From Thermoanaerobaculales bacterium (GTDB lineage Bacteria > Acidobacteriota > Thermoanaerobaculia > Thermoanaerobaculales > Sulfomarinibacteraceae): 64,000 nt of DNA. How positions within the stretch are numbered: position 1 is the stretch's first letter; each line of letters opens with the position of its first letter. Location of the stretch: positions 583,433 to 647,432 of the forward strand of contig DAOPQC010000003.1 of assembly GCA_035358815.1 (NCBI GenBank). The letters run 5' to 3'. A program made the position numbers and the translations under genes. The notes under the pieces were generated by a model that was not told where the DNA came from, ran no database searches, and saw nothing but the letters and a program-made list of their open reading frames with translations. Positions 16,197 through 24,684 of this stretch are shown piece by piece.

Positions 16197-17053
16197 GGCG
16201 GCGGCTCGCCACACTCGCGGCGGTGCTCGCCCTGGGCTCGATCGCCGTGGTGTGCGGGCAGCGCCTCGAGGCGATCCCGCGGACCGACGTGCTCGGCAAG
16301 CAGCTGCTGTACCTGCCGTCGCCGGAGATCCTCCGGCTCGCCAGCCTCGGCAACCGGGGCCTGATGGCCGACCTGTTGTACGTGTGGTCGATCCAGTACT
16401 ACTCGCAGTTCAAGCTCACCGAGAAGTTCCTCTACCTGGAGACCGTCTTCGAACTGGTGACCGACCTCGATCCGCAGTACTTCGACGCCTACCGGGTCGG
16501 CGCCATGATCATGTCGCTGCAGCGGTACGGCGACCCGGCGCAGCACAAGGCCGCGATCGTGCGGCTGTACGAGAAAGGCCTCGCCGCCATGCCGGACAGC
16601 TGGGAGCTGGCCGAGGTGGCGGCCTGGGACGCCCACCTGGTGCTCAACGATCGCGAGCTCGCGGTCCGCTGGATCGGGATGGCCGCCGAACGGCCCGGGG
16701 CGCCGCCGGACGTCAAGCGGGTCTACGGCCGGTGGCGGGACGACATCCACGGCTGGACGATCGAGGACTCGATCGCCTACTGGGAGGAGGTCGTCGCCGA
16801 GGCGACGCGCAAGCCGGACATCAACCTGGCCACCAGCCACCTCTACGACAGCTACGTCACCCTGCACCGCAGGCGGCTCGACCCGCTGCTCGCGTCCGTC
16901 CGCCAGCGCACCGGCAGGTGCCCGGGCTCGTGGCAGGAGGTGGTGGAGCAGGGGCTGCTGGCGGAAGCGCCCCTCGACTACCTCGGCAATCCCTACGGCA
17001 TCGACCCGGACAGCTGCACGCTGCTCGCACGCAAGCGGATCCGCTGGGACTGA
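16193..17053 (+). CDS. TPR-like protein partnered with the ABC-2 transporter
   Basis: 286 aa. GTG start overlapping the permease stop. N-terminal hydrophobic helix (RRRLATLAAVLALGSIAVVC, 2-21) suggests a signal anchor or lipoprotein-like export. The body is helical repeats (YLETVFELVTDLDPQYFDAYRVG; LYEKGLAAMPDSWELAEVAAW), followed by a C-terminal segment around GRCPGSWQEVVEQGLL. No enzyme motif. The operon with ATPase and permease suggests an envelope-located accessory of that transporter. I do not recognise a named family. Confidence 0.7.
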   Translation: MRRRLATLAAVLALGSIAVVCGQRLEAIPRTDVLGKQLLYLPSPEILRLASLGNRGLMADLLYVWSIQYYSQFKLTEKFLYLETVFELVTDLDPQYFDAYRVGAMIMSLQRYGDPAQHKAAIVRLYEKGLAAMPDSWELAEVAAWDAHLVLNDRELAVRWIGMAAERPGAPPDVKRVYGRWRDDIHGWTIEDSIAYWEEVVAEATRKPDINLATSHLYDSYVTLHRRRLDPLLASVRQRTGRCPGSWQEVVEQGLLAEAPLDYLGNPYGIDPDSCTLLARKRIRWD

Positions 17054-17072
17054 CGGGCCCTCGTCAGCACCG

Positions 17073-18713
17073 CTACCGGCTCGCCAGCAGCTGCTCGGAG
17101 AGGGCCAGCGCACGCTCGCAGTCGGGCTGCTCCTCGAGCTTGCGGGCGAGCTCGGCGGCGGCGGCCGGGCGGAGCGCCGGGTCGGCGGCGATCGCGCCGA
17201 GCAGCGCCTCGGCGTCGTCAGGGCGGACGACCCGGTAGGCCTGGCGCTCGATCAGGGCAGGGTCCGCCGTCGTCCGATCGACCAGCACCATCGCGGTGTC
17301 GTCCCAGTAGAGGAGCGCCCACCGCTCGTCCGGGAACCACAGCGCGGAGAAGCCGCGGCGGCCGATCGTCTGCCCGTCGGGGCGCGCCACGGTGAACGGC
17401 GGGTTGTAGCGGAGCAGCGCCACCGCGACGCCGTACCGGTCGAGCATCGCCTGCCAGGCCTGCGGGTCGCTGCTGCCGAGGATGGCATGGATCTCCGCGA
17501 GCAGCGGCTCGTGGATCTCGTTGCGGTCGTCGAGGAAGGCCTTCCGCTGCGGGTAGAAGTGGCGGATCAGGAAGCCCCCGAAGCGCACGTCGTTGTAGAG
17601 CGGCGCGCCCGCGAGGCCCTGCTGCTCGATGAAGGCGAGCGCCCGCACCGGGTAGAAGCGGTCCGAGAAGGAAAGCGCCGGCCGCCGGCCGGGCTGCGCC
17701 GTCATCGAGGCCACGACCAGGGCCGCGAGGGCGGCCGCGACCAGCCGCCACGCCGGGCGGCGAGCAGCGGCGCCGCTGCGGCCGAGCGCCGGCAGCGACG
17801 CCAGCGCCGGGGCGACCGCGATCGGCAGCAGAGCGAAGAAGAGGCCGACGTTGCGGACGTAGCGCAGGGCGAGCGCGGAGGCCATCAGGAGCAGCGCCCA
17901 GCGGGCGAGCCGGCGCTCGCGCACGGCCAGTAGCGCGAGCCCCACTCCGATCGCGACGTAGAGCGGCGGCACGTCGCGGAACGTGGGCGAGATCCACTCC
18001 GGGTTGGGGATGTGGGGCAGCCCGACCAGGTGGGCAATTTCGATCGGCACCCGGTAGAGGCGCCAGCCGTAGGGGTTGAGGGCCGGCACGGCGGCCGCCA
18101 CGGCGAGCCCCAACGCGCCCGAGGCGATCGGCCGGGGGCCGCGCCGCGTCCACAGCCACTGCGCCGACTCGGCGGCCAGCAGGCCGGCGAGCAGGGGAGG
18201 CACCACCAGGATGCCGGCGTGGAGGTTGGCGCCCGCCGCCATCAGGACGCCGATCGCGAGCGGCCACCAGCGGCGGGCGCGCTCATGCCGGTGGAGGAAG
18301 ATCCACACCACCGCCGGCGCGAGCAGCAGCGTCGCGAGCTCGGGCCGCAGGAAGAAGCGGATCCGGGCCCCGTACAGGCAGAGCGCGGCCAGCACCGTCG
18401 CGGCGGGCGGCGACAGGCCGCTGCGCAGGCCCCACACCAGCAGCATCACCGCCAGCGCCGCGACCATCAGCGCCCGCGTCAGCACCAGGAGCGGGGCGCC
18501 GCCGAGGCGCTCGACGGCGGCGAGCAGCACCTGGAACCCCCACTCGTGGTCGATCCACGGGGTGCCCTCGGCGGTGGTCGAGAAGGGGTCGTCGCGCGGG
18601 ACCGCGCGATGGTCGAGGACCCAGTTGCCGGACGCGAGGTGCCAGCCGATCGAGGTGTTGGCGATTGCGAACGAGCCGGCGATCAGGCCGAGCGCGGCGA
18701 TCACCGCCAGCAT
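17073..18713 (-). CDS. Polytopic membrane protein, GT-C glycosyltransferase-like, function unknown
   Basis: 546 aa. About ten hydrophobic segments occupy the first about 320 residues. An early loop (NTSIGWHLASGNWVLDHRAVPRDDPFS) has the placement and acidic pair (DD) of the first periplasmic loop of GT-C type transferases. The C-terminal about 220 residues are soluble (RFGGFLIRHFYPQRKAFLDDRNE...; ends in an alpha-helical ARKLEEQPDCERALAL). GT-C membership is inferred from topology only. It lies 31 nt after def on the same strand and may be co-transcribed with it. It meets the TPR gene of the forward strand tail to tail, 19 nt apart. Confidence 0.6.
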   Translation of the reverse strand: MLAVIAALGLIAGSFAIANTSIGWHLASGNWVLDHRAVPRDDPFSTTAEGTPWIDHEWGFQVLLAAVERLGGAPLLVLTRALMVAALAVMLLVWGLRSGLSPPAATVLAALCLYGARIRFFLRPELATLLLAPAVVWIFLHRHERARRWWPLAIGVLMAAGANLHAGILVVPPLLAGLLAAESAQWLWTRRGPRPIASGALGLAVAAAVPALNPYGWRLYRVPIEIAHLVGLPHIPNPEWISPTFRDVPPLYVAIGVGLALLAVRERRLARWALLLMASALALRYVRNVGLFFALLPIAVAPALASLPALGRSGAAARRPAWRLVAAALAALVVASMTAQPGRRPALSFSDRFYPVRALAFIEQQGLAGAPLYNDVRFGGFLIRHFYPQRKAFLDDRNEIHEPLLAEIHAILGSSDPQAWQAMLDRYGVAVALLRYNPPFTVARPDGQTIGRRGFSALWFPDERWALLYWDDTAMVLVDRTTADPALIERQAYRVVRPDDAEALLGAIAADPALRPAAAAELARKLEEQPDCERALALSEQLLASR

Positions 18714-18744
18714 CGCCCAGGGTGGGCGATCGGGGGCTGCTGCG

Positions 18745-19305
18745 TCAGTCGTCGTGCCGGCCTCCGTCGAGTACGTAGCGCTCCCACTCGGGCTCGAAGG
18801 CGAGCGACGCAGGGGAGGCCATTCGGTCGAGGAACACGATGCCGTCGAGGTGATCGTACTCGTGCTGGAGGACCCGGGCGTGGAAGGAGTCGGCGGTCAG
18901 CGAGATCGCCTCCCCGTCGATGGCGCGCCCCTTGAGCTTGACGCGCTCGGCTCGCGGCACCAGCCCGCGCAGGCCCGGGATCGACAGGCAGCCCTCCCAG
19001 CCCTCGATCAGCAGGTCGCCGATGGCGCGGATCTCGGGGTTGACGATCACCGTCGGCGCGAGCTCGTCGCGGTCGTCGGCCGACGGCAGCCAGTAGGCGA
19101 ACAGGCGCAGCGGCTCCGCCACCTGCGGCGCTGCAAGGCCGACCCCCTCGCCCTCGAGCATGGTGCGGACGAGAGCGTCGCCGAGCTCCTTGAGGCGGCC
19201 ACTGCCGAACCACTCCTCGGGCACCGGCTCGGCGGTGGCTCGCAGCACCGGATGGCCGAGGCGGACGATCTCGAGCAGGCGCGCGGCTGCCGGGTCCGTG
19301 ATCAC
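18745..19305 (-). CDS. def: Peptide deformylase
   Basis: 186 aa. Removes the formyl group from the N-terminal Met of new proteins in the cytoplasm. All three metal/active-site motifs are present: GVGLAAPQ (about 54-61), EGCLSIPG (about 103-110, metal Cys) and QHEYDHLDG (about 147-155, HExxH). Start ATG at 19305, 3 nt after the stop of the IscA-like gene, so the pair is an operon; the membrane protein gene follows. The C-terminal tail is short. Confidence 0.95.
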   Translation of the reverse strand: MITDPAAARLLEIVRLGHPVLRATAEPVPEEWFGSGRLKELGDALVRTMLEGEGVGLAAPQVAEPLRLFAYWLPSADDRDELAPTVIVNPEIRAIGDLLIEGWEGCLSIPGLRGLVPRAERVKLKGRAIDGEAISLTADSFHARVLQHEYDHLDGIVFLDRMASPASLAFEPEWERYVLDGGRHDD

Positions 19306-19308
19306 GGC

Positions 19309-19641
19309 TCAACCGCAGCTGCAGCCGCTGCACCCTCCCGACTCGGGCAGGTCGGGGCGGTTGGGGTTGTCGACGGTGAAGCCGGCGCCGCGGCCGTCCT
19401 CGACGAAGTCGACGGTCGCGCCTGCCAGGTGGGGCGCGCTGTGCGGGTCGACCAGCACCTTGAGGTCGCCGCTCTCCACCACGGTGTCCCCCTCGCGCTC
19501 CTCGTCGAAGGTGAAGCCGTAGGAGAAGCCGCCACAGCCCACGCCCTCGATGTACATCCGGAGCTCCTTGCCGGTGGACTCGGGCATCTGCCGGGCGTAG
19601 TCCTTGACCTTCTCGATGGCTCGCTCGGAAAACGAGATCAT
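19309..19641 (-). CDS. HesB/IscA-family iron-sulfur carrier (ErpA/IscA-like)
   Basis: 110 aa. MISFSERAIEKVKDY at the start, GVGCGGFSYGFTFDEE with the first conserved Cys, and a C-terminal Cys cluster (GGCSGCSCG) supplying the other ligands. A-type carriers hand [Fe-S] clusters to apo-enzymes in the cytoplasm. Start at 19641 with GGGAGGGAACC before ATG; the longer in-frame start is rejected because it lacks a site. No isc/suf genes in the window. Spacing between the last Cys residues (C-x2-C-x-C) is slightly unlike the usual C-x-C, so the ligand pair is uncertain. Confidence 0.88.
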   Translation of the reverse strand: MISFSERAIEKVKDYARQMPESTGKELRMYIEGVGCGGFSYGFTFDEEREGDTVVESGDLKVLVDPHSAPHLAGATVDFVEDGRGAGFTVDNPNRPDLPESGGCSGCSCG

Positions 19642-19714
19642 GGTTCCCTCCCCGCGACCAACGTGCAACCCGGCAGGGCCTCGCCCCTATTCCGCCCCTC
19701 GCCCGGGCGGGGCC

Positions 19715-20659
19715 TCACTCGACACCCCGCGCGGCCAGCCAGCGCTCGGCCTCGATCGCGGCCATGCAGCCGGTGCCGGCCGCCGTGATCGCCTGGCGGT
19801 AGTGCGCGTCCTGGACGTCGCCGCAGGCCCAAACGCCGTCGACCGAGGTGCGGGTCGTGCCAGCGACGGTGGTGATGTAGCCGACCTCGTCCATGGCGAC
19901 CTTGCCCCGGAAGACGTCGGTGTTGGGCCGGTGGCCGATGGCGACGAAGACGCCCTGCGTCGCCAGCTCGCGCTCGCCGCCGGTGACGGTGTCCCGGAGG
20001 CGGACCGCGGTGACGCCGCCCTGGCGGGTGCCGATCACCTCGGTGACCACCGAGTTCCACGCGAACTCGAGCTTCGGGTTGGCGAAGGCCCGTTGCTGCA
20101 TGATCCTCGAGGCCCGCAGCTCGGCGCGGCGATGGATGACCGTCACCTTGGTCGCGAACCGGGTGAGGAAGATCGCCTCCTCGATCGCGGTGTCGCCGCC
20201 GCCGACCACCACCACCTCCTTGTCGCGGAAGAAGAAGCCGTCGCAGGTCGCGCACGCCGACACCCCATAGCCCATCAGCTCGGCCTCCGAGGGCAGGCCG
20301 AGCAGCCTGGCCGAGGCGCCGGAGGCGATGATCAGGGCGTCGCAGGTCCACTCCCCGCTCTGCGTGGTGCGGACCTCGAACGGCCGCCGGTCGAGCTCGA
20401 CCGAGGTGACGTCGTCGAACAGCAGCCTGGCGCCGAAGCGCTCGACCTGGGCCTTGGTGCGCTGCATCAGCTCGGGGCCGAGGATGCCCTCGGGGAAGCC
20501 GGGGAAGTTCTCGACCTCGGTGGTGATCGTGAGCTGGCCCCCCGGCTGCATGCCCTCGAAGACCACCGGCGCGAGGCCGGCGCGCGCCGTGTAGAGGGCG
20601 GCGGTGAGGCCTGCCGGCCCGGAGCCGACGATCAGGACCTTGCTGTGCTGCGCTGCCAT
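19715..20659 (-). CDS. trxB: Thioredoxin reductase
   Basis: 314 aa, normal length. FAD motif GSGPAGLTAALYTARAG, NADPH motif GGGDTAIEEAIFL and redox-active CATC in SACATCDGFFF (about 135), with GDVQDAHYRQAITAAGTG near the end. Passes electrons from NADPH to thioredoxin in the cytoplasm. ATG at 20659 follows AAGGAGCTCGCG. The open frame continues 80 codons upstream through GC-rich intergenic sequence, without homology to the family, and is not used. It is 73 nt upstream of the IscA-like gene on the same strand. Confidence 0.96.
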   Translation of the reverse strand: MAAQHSKVLIVGSGPAGLTAALYTARAGLAPVVFEGMQPGGQLTITTEVENFPGFPEGILGPELMQRTKAQVERFGARLLFDDVTSVELDRRPFEVRTTQSGEWTCDALIIASGASARLLGLPSEAELMGYGVSACATCDGFFFRDKEVVVVGGGDTAIEEAIFLTRFATKVTVIHRRAELRASRIMQQRAFANPKLEFAWNSVVTEVIGTRQGGVTAVRLRDTVTGGERELATQGVFVAIGHRPNTDVFRGKVAMDEVGYITTVAGTTRTSVDGVWACGDVQDAHYRQAITAAGTGCMAAIEAERWLAARGVE

Positions 20660-20846
20660 CGCGAGCTCCTTGTCGGACCGGGCGCTGCGCGGCAAGCGCC
20701 CCGCCCGCGCCGCGGGGCGGGCCCGGGATCGCACCGCCCGCGCAGCCTGCCGCCGCGCGGCCGCCGGGCGACTCTGCATTATCCACGAAACCGGGGCCCG
20801 GGCAACCGGCTGCGGTCGGCGGCCAGTAGTGGTAGAAAGGAAAGGA

Positions 20847-23126
20847 GTGAGGACGACGCGTCTCTGCTGGCTGGTCGCAGCCGCAGTGTCCGTGACCACG
20901 TGTCTTCATGCCAGCCTGGTGGAGCTGGCGGAGAGCGGGCAGTGGGAGCGGCTGCTGCTGGTCGCGAACCGGCGCGCCGAGCAGCTCCCGCTGCCGCCCG
21001 AGGAGGCCCTGGTGGCCGCGGCGGCGGCGCGAGCCCTCGGCGATCGCCCGGCGGAGCTCCGGCACCTGCGGCGGGCCGCCGAGGGCGGGCCGCTCGCCGA
21101 CGTCGCCCGCGTCGAGCTGGCCGAGGCGCTGGTCGATGGCGACCCGGCGCAGGCGCTCGACCTGGCCGTGCCGTACGTGCTCCGGGCGGCGACCCGGCCG
21201 CTGCGGGACGCGGCGGTCGCCGTGGCGGCCGAGGCGCTGGGGCGCAGTGGGGACGCGGATGCCCGCACGGCGGTCGAGCGGTCGCTGCGCGGGCTGCCGG
21301 CCGAGCAGCGCCGGCGGCTCGAGCTGGGGCTGGCGCGGGGCGAGGCCGCCGCAGGACGGGCGCGGCTCGTCCGCCTGCTCGCCTCATCGGCCGCCGACCT
21401 GACGGCGCTGGACGCCGCGCGCGCGCTGCAGGCGCTCGGCGGCCTCACCGCCGAGGAGCGCTGGCTGGTGGCCAGGAGCCTGTTCCAGCACGCCCTCTAC
21501 CGCGAGGCGGAGCCGATCCTGGAGGGGCTGGACGGGGTGGCGAGCCGCGCCATCCCGTCGTGGGAGGTCGCCTTCCTCACCGGCCGGTGCGCCTTCCGCG
21601 AGGGCCGCTTCGACGAGGCCGCCGCCCGCTACCGGGTCGCGGCGGGCCGGGCGCCCGGCGTCGAGCGGCGAGCCGAGATAGAGCTCCACCTGGCGCGCGC
21701 CCACGAGCTGGCGGGCCGGCTCGACCAGGCGGTCGAGGCCGCGGTGCGCGCGGTGGCGACCCGGCCCGACGACGACCGGCGCCTCTACCTCGCCCGGGTC
21801 CGGCTCCGGCTCGACCAGCCGGAGCGCGCGGCCGCGGGCATCCAGCAGCTGCGCGGCCGCAGCGCGCGGGCGCGCGGCGAGCTGCTGCTCGCCGCCTACG
21901 ACCTGCGCCGGGAGCGATGGGAGGCGGCGCGGCGGCGCCTCGAGGCGATCCGGCGCGGGCCGGCTCGGGGGCCGGCGGCGGTCCTGGCCGCCGGCCTGGC
22001 AGCCGATGCGGGGGATGCGGCGGCGGCGATGCGCCTGCTCGACGAGGCCGCCGCCGAGCTCGACCCGTTCTGGGCGGAGCGCGCCCGGGCCCAGATGGCG
22101 CGGCTCGAGGGGGGCGTGGTCGGGGCGTGGCGGGAGCGCTGTGCGCGGGCGGCGGCGACGGCCGACCCGGCGTCCCGCCGGCGGGCGCTGGCGCGGTGGG
22201 CGGCGCTCGAGATCGATGGCGAGGCGCTCGCCCGGCTCCGGCAGGAGATCGGCGCGGCCGCCGGGCTGCTCGAGGAGGGGGCGGCGCCGTCCTTCCCCGA
22301 GGGCCTCGCCGGCCGGCTGTGGCGCGGCGGGCTCCGCCGGACCGCAGTCCGCTGGGACCCGGCCGGCTTTCCGATGCGCAGCGCGGCCGAGGCGCTGTGG
22401 TCGGCGCAGCAGCTGCACGCGTTCGGCGCTCCCGACCGCGGCCTGCGTGCCGCCGACGCGGCGTGGCGGATCGCCGGATCGGACCTGCCGGCGCGCGCCT
22501 ACCCGGAGCGCCTGCAGCGCGCCATGAACCCGCTGCCCTTCCCGGAGCAGACCTGGCGCTCGGCGGTCGAGAGCGCGGTGCCGTGGACGCTGGTCAGCGG
22601 GGTCGCGCGCGAGGAGTCGCGGTGGGATGCCGCGGCGATCTCGGGGGTCGGGGCGCGCGGGCTGATGCAGCTGATGCCGGGCACCGCGGCCGAGGTCGCG
22701 GCGCGGCGCGGCCTGCCGCCGCCGGCCCTCGAGTCGCTCTTCGATCCCGAGCTCAGCCTCGAGCTGGGGGCGCACGAGCTGGGGCGGCTGTACGGGGCGT
22801 TCGCCGGCCAGCCGGCGCCGGTCGCGGCGGCCTACAACGCGGGCGAGGCCCAGGCCCGGCTGTGGCTGGCCGAGTGCGGCACGCCGTGCCCGAGCGAGCG
22901 GTACGTGGTCAGCATCAGCTTCGGCGTCACCTCGCGGTACGCGCGGGACGTGCTGGCCGCGGCCGCCGCCTACGCCGACCTCTACGGCCCGACCCCGCTC
23001 CTGGCTCCGCAGGAGGCGGGGGCCCCGGGACCGCCGGCCGCGCCGCCCGGGCTCACCAGCGGTGGAACCGGGTCACCTCGAGCTGCTCGGCCGCCGCGTC
23101 GAGCCACCGCTCGATCTCGCCGTTGA
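20847..23126 (+). CDS. Lytic transglycosylase (SLT domain) with long TPR-like N-terminal region
   Basis: 759 aa. Signal peptide (VRTTRLCWLVAAAVSVTTCLHA), then about 550 residues of alanine-rich helical repeats of the Slt70 superhelix kind. The C-terminal SLT catalytic domain (about 590-720) has the catalytic Glu in SGVAREESRWD, then GARGLMQLMPGTA and AAYNAGEAQARLW. Such enzymes cut peptidoglycan in the periplasm to 1,6-anhydro products. GTG start at 20847 follows AAAGGAAAGGA. The last about 25 residues are low-complexity and overlap the 3' end of the reverse-strand SurA-like gene (23053-23126), so this tail may be recently acquired coding sequence. Confidence 0.9.
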   Translation: MRTTRLCWLVAAAVSVTTCLHASLVELAESGQWERLLLVANRRAEQLPLPPEEALVAAAAARALGDRPAELRHLRRAAEGGPLADVARVELAEALVDGDPAQALDLAVPYVLRAATRPLRDAAVAVAAEALGRSGDADARTAVERSLRGLPAEQRRRLELGLARGEAAAGRARLVRLLASSAADLTALDAARALQALGGLTAEERWLVARSLFQHALYREAEPILEGLDGVASRAIPSWEVAFLTGRCAFREGRFDEAAARYRVAAGRAPGVERRAEIELHLARAHELAGRLDQAVEAAVRAVATRPDDDRRLYLARVRLRLDQPERAAAGIQQLRGRSARARGELLLAAYDLRRERWEAARRRLEAIRRGPARGPAAVLAAGLAADAGDAAAAMRLLDEAAAELDPFWAERARAQMARLEGGVVGAWRERCARAAATADPASRRRALARWAALEIDGEALARLRQEIGAAAGLLEEGAAPSFPEGLAGRLWRGGLRRTAVRWDPAGFPMRSAAEALWSAQQLHAFGAPDRGLRAADAAWRIAGSDLPARAYPERLQRAMNPLPFPEQTWRSAVESAVPWTLVSGVAREESRWDAAAISGVGARGLMQLMPGTAAEVAARRGLPPPALESLFDPELSLELGAHELGRLYGAFAGQPAPVAAAYNAGEAQARLWLAECGTPCPSERYVVSISFGVTSRYARDVLAAAAAYADLYGPTPLLAPQEAGAPGPPAAPPGLTSGGTGSPRAARPPRRATARSRR

Positions 23127-23691
23127 GCTTTCGCTCCGCGAGCAGCAGGTGCAGCTGCTCCTGCACCTCCTCGAAGGGCGGGGCGGTCTCGCCGGCGCCC
23201 TCGATCGGGCGGGCCACCAGCTCCTGGTAGGCCGCCCTCACCTCCTCCGTGCCGACCCGAACCCGGGGCCGCAGGCGCTGCTCGATGAAGGCGCCGACCG
23301 CGGCCACCCGCAGCGCGAGCTCGTCGAGATCGGCTGCGGTGAGCCCGCTCGCCGCGAGCGCGGGCGCGACCGCCTCCTCGCCGCCGGCCCTCTCCACGAG
23401 GGTGGCGCGGGACGCCGCGACGTCGATGTCGAGGCGGTACAGGGTCCCCGACGCCTCGAGGTCGCGGAACTGCAGCTCGAGGCGAATCCGCGCCTCGAGC
23501 AGCCGCGCACCGAGGTCCTCGGCCGTCTCCGCCGGGCCCGGATCGACGAGCCGGACCAGCGCGGCGAGGTGGAGATCGCTGCGCAGGATCGGGGTGTCGC
23601 CGACCGCCGCGACGACCTCGTCGATGGTCTCGGCTGCGGCGGGCAAAGTGCACAGAATGAGGGAGATCGCGGTCAAGATGGCAGGCTTCAC
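23053..23691 (-). CDS. SurA N-terminal-like periplasmic protein
   Basis: 212 aa. Signal peptide (VKPAILTAISLILCTLPAAA), then ETIDEVVAAVGDTPILRSDL, which matches the opening strand and helix of SurA-type chaperones (the family pattern is -D-IvA-Vnd--I---el). The rest is helical, with no parvulin (PPIase) domain. A chaperone-like role in outer-membrane protein transit is inferred. The only sensible start is a GTG at 23691 with no Shine-Dalgarno, placed 7 nt after an extended -10, so the mRNA is likely leaderless. Converges on the transglycosylase gene with a 74-bp overlap. Confidence 0.7.
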   Translation of the reverse strand: MKPAILTAISLILCTLPAAAETIDEVVAAVGDTPILRSDLHLAALVRLVDPGPAETAEDLGARLLEARIRLELQFRDLEASGTLYRLDIDVAASRATLVERAGGEEAVAPALAASGLTAADLDELALRVAAVGAFIEQRLRPRVRVGTEEVRAAYQELVARPIEGAGETAPPFEEVQEQLHLLLAERKLNGEIERWLDAAAEQLEVTRFHRW

Positions 23692-23692
23692 G

Positions 23693-23709
23693 GCTGCTAT
23701 GATAGCAGC
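23693..23709. promoter_or_regulatory. Palindromic bidirectional extended -10 promoter between surA-like and rsmI
   Basis: GCTGCTAT-G-ATAGCAGC is a near-perfect palindrome. On the plus strand it contains TGC-TATGAT (-10 at 23698-23703), 6 nt before the rsmI GTG. On the minus strand it contains TGC-TATCAT (-10 at 23704-23699), 7 nt before the surA-like GTG. Only 18 bp separate the two start codons, so both transcripts would begin at or next to the start codon. Confidence 0.6.
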
Positions 23710-24585
23710 GTGACGGAGCAGCCGGGCGAGCCGGGGACCCTGTGGATCGTGGCCACGCCGATCGGCACCCTCGAGGACCTCTCCCCGAGGGCGCGGCGGA
23801 TCCTCGCCGAGGCGCAGATCATCCTCGCCGAGGATACCCGGGTGACCCGGGGGCTGCTCGCGCATGCCGGGGTCGCGACCGGCCGCCGGCTGCGCTCGTT
23901 CCACGACCACAACGAGCGGGAGCGGGTCCCGTGGGTGGTCGAGGAGCTGCGGCAGGGGCGGTCGGTGGCGCTGGTCAGCGACGCCGGCACGCCGGCGATC
24001 TCCGACCCCGGCTTCGTGCTGGTCCGGGAAGCGCGCGCCGCCGGGATCGCGGTCGCCAGCGTGCCCGGCCCCTCGGCGTTCACCGCCGCGCTGGCGGCGG
24101 CCGGGCAGCCGCCGTTGCCGGCGGTGCTGGCGGGGTTCCTGCCGCCGCAGCGCGCCGCCCGCCGCCGCCGGATCGCCGAGCTCGCTGGGTGGTCCGGGAC
24201 CGTGGCGTTTCCGCTGTCGCCCCACCGGCTGGGTGAGGAGCTGGCGGACCTGGCCGCCGGCCTCGGCGAGGGCCGGCCGGCGACCCTGCTCGCCGAGCTC
24301 AGCAAGCTCCACGAGCGCGCCCTGACCGGCACCCTCGGCGAGCTCGCCCGCTCGAGAGAGTGCGCCTCGCCGCGCGGCGAGTACATGATCGTGGTCGGCC
24401 CGCCCGCCGCGGCCCCGGCTCGCGCCGCGACGGCCGCCGAGGTTCGGCAGGCGTACGAGGAGGCGGCGGCCCGCGGCCGCGGCCGCCGGGAGGCGCTGCG
24501 GGAGACGGCGCGGCGGCTCGGGATCGGCCGTCGTGAGGTCTTCGCGAGGCTCCTCGAAGATGAGAGAGAGGATCTGCCCAGGTAG
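23710..24585 (+). CDS. rsmI: 16S rRNA (cytidine(1402)-2'-O)-methyltransferase
   Basis: 291 aa. Methylates C1402 in the decoding centre of 16S rRNA using SAM. Tetrapyrrole-methylase fold with ATPIGTLEDLS (about 14-24), AEDTRVT, LVSDAGTPAISDPG and VPGPSAFTAAL. An extra C-terminal helical region (AAEVRQAYEEAAARGRGRREALRETARRLG) resembles the HTH-like tail of RsmI. GTG start at 23710; the frame is open upstream but that region is the opposite-strand surA-like gene. No ribosome binding site; the promoter sits 6 nt upstream, suggesting leaderless translation. Confidence 0.93.
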   Translation: MTEQPGEPGTLWIVATPIGTLEDLSPRARRILAEAQIILAEDTRVTRGLLAHAGVATGRRLRSFHDHNERERVPWVVEELRQGRSVALVSDAGTPAISDPGFVLVREARAAGIAVASVPGPSAFTAALAAAGQPPLPAVLAGFLPPQRAARRRRIAELAGWSGTVAFPLSPHRLGEELADLAAGLGEGRPATLLAELSKLHERALTGTLGELARSRECASPRGEYMIVVGPPAAAPARAATAAEVRQAYEEAAARGRGRREALRETARRLGIGRREVFARLLEDEREDLPR

Positions 24586-24647
24586 CCGCGGCTGAAACCG
24601 GGGCCGCCGAGGGCGGGCCTGCGCGCGGCCGGAGAACCCCTGCTGTC

Positions 24648-24656
24648 TGTGATACT
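24648..24656 (+). promoter_or_regulatory. Extended -10 promoter of the glycan-export operon
   Basis: TGT-GATACT at 24648-24656, with transcription predicted near 24663 and a leader of about 22 nt carrying GGAGGTGG before the ATG at 24685. No clear -35. Confidence 0.45.
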
Positions 24657-24684
24657 CTCACTGGGCACGGGTGGAGGTGGCACC

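Noticed and set aside
19604..23230. A 1208-codon forward open frame
   Set aside because: It lies antisense to trxB and in a wrong frame of the transglycosylase; no family motif, low-complexity translation.
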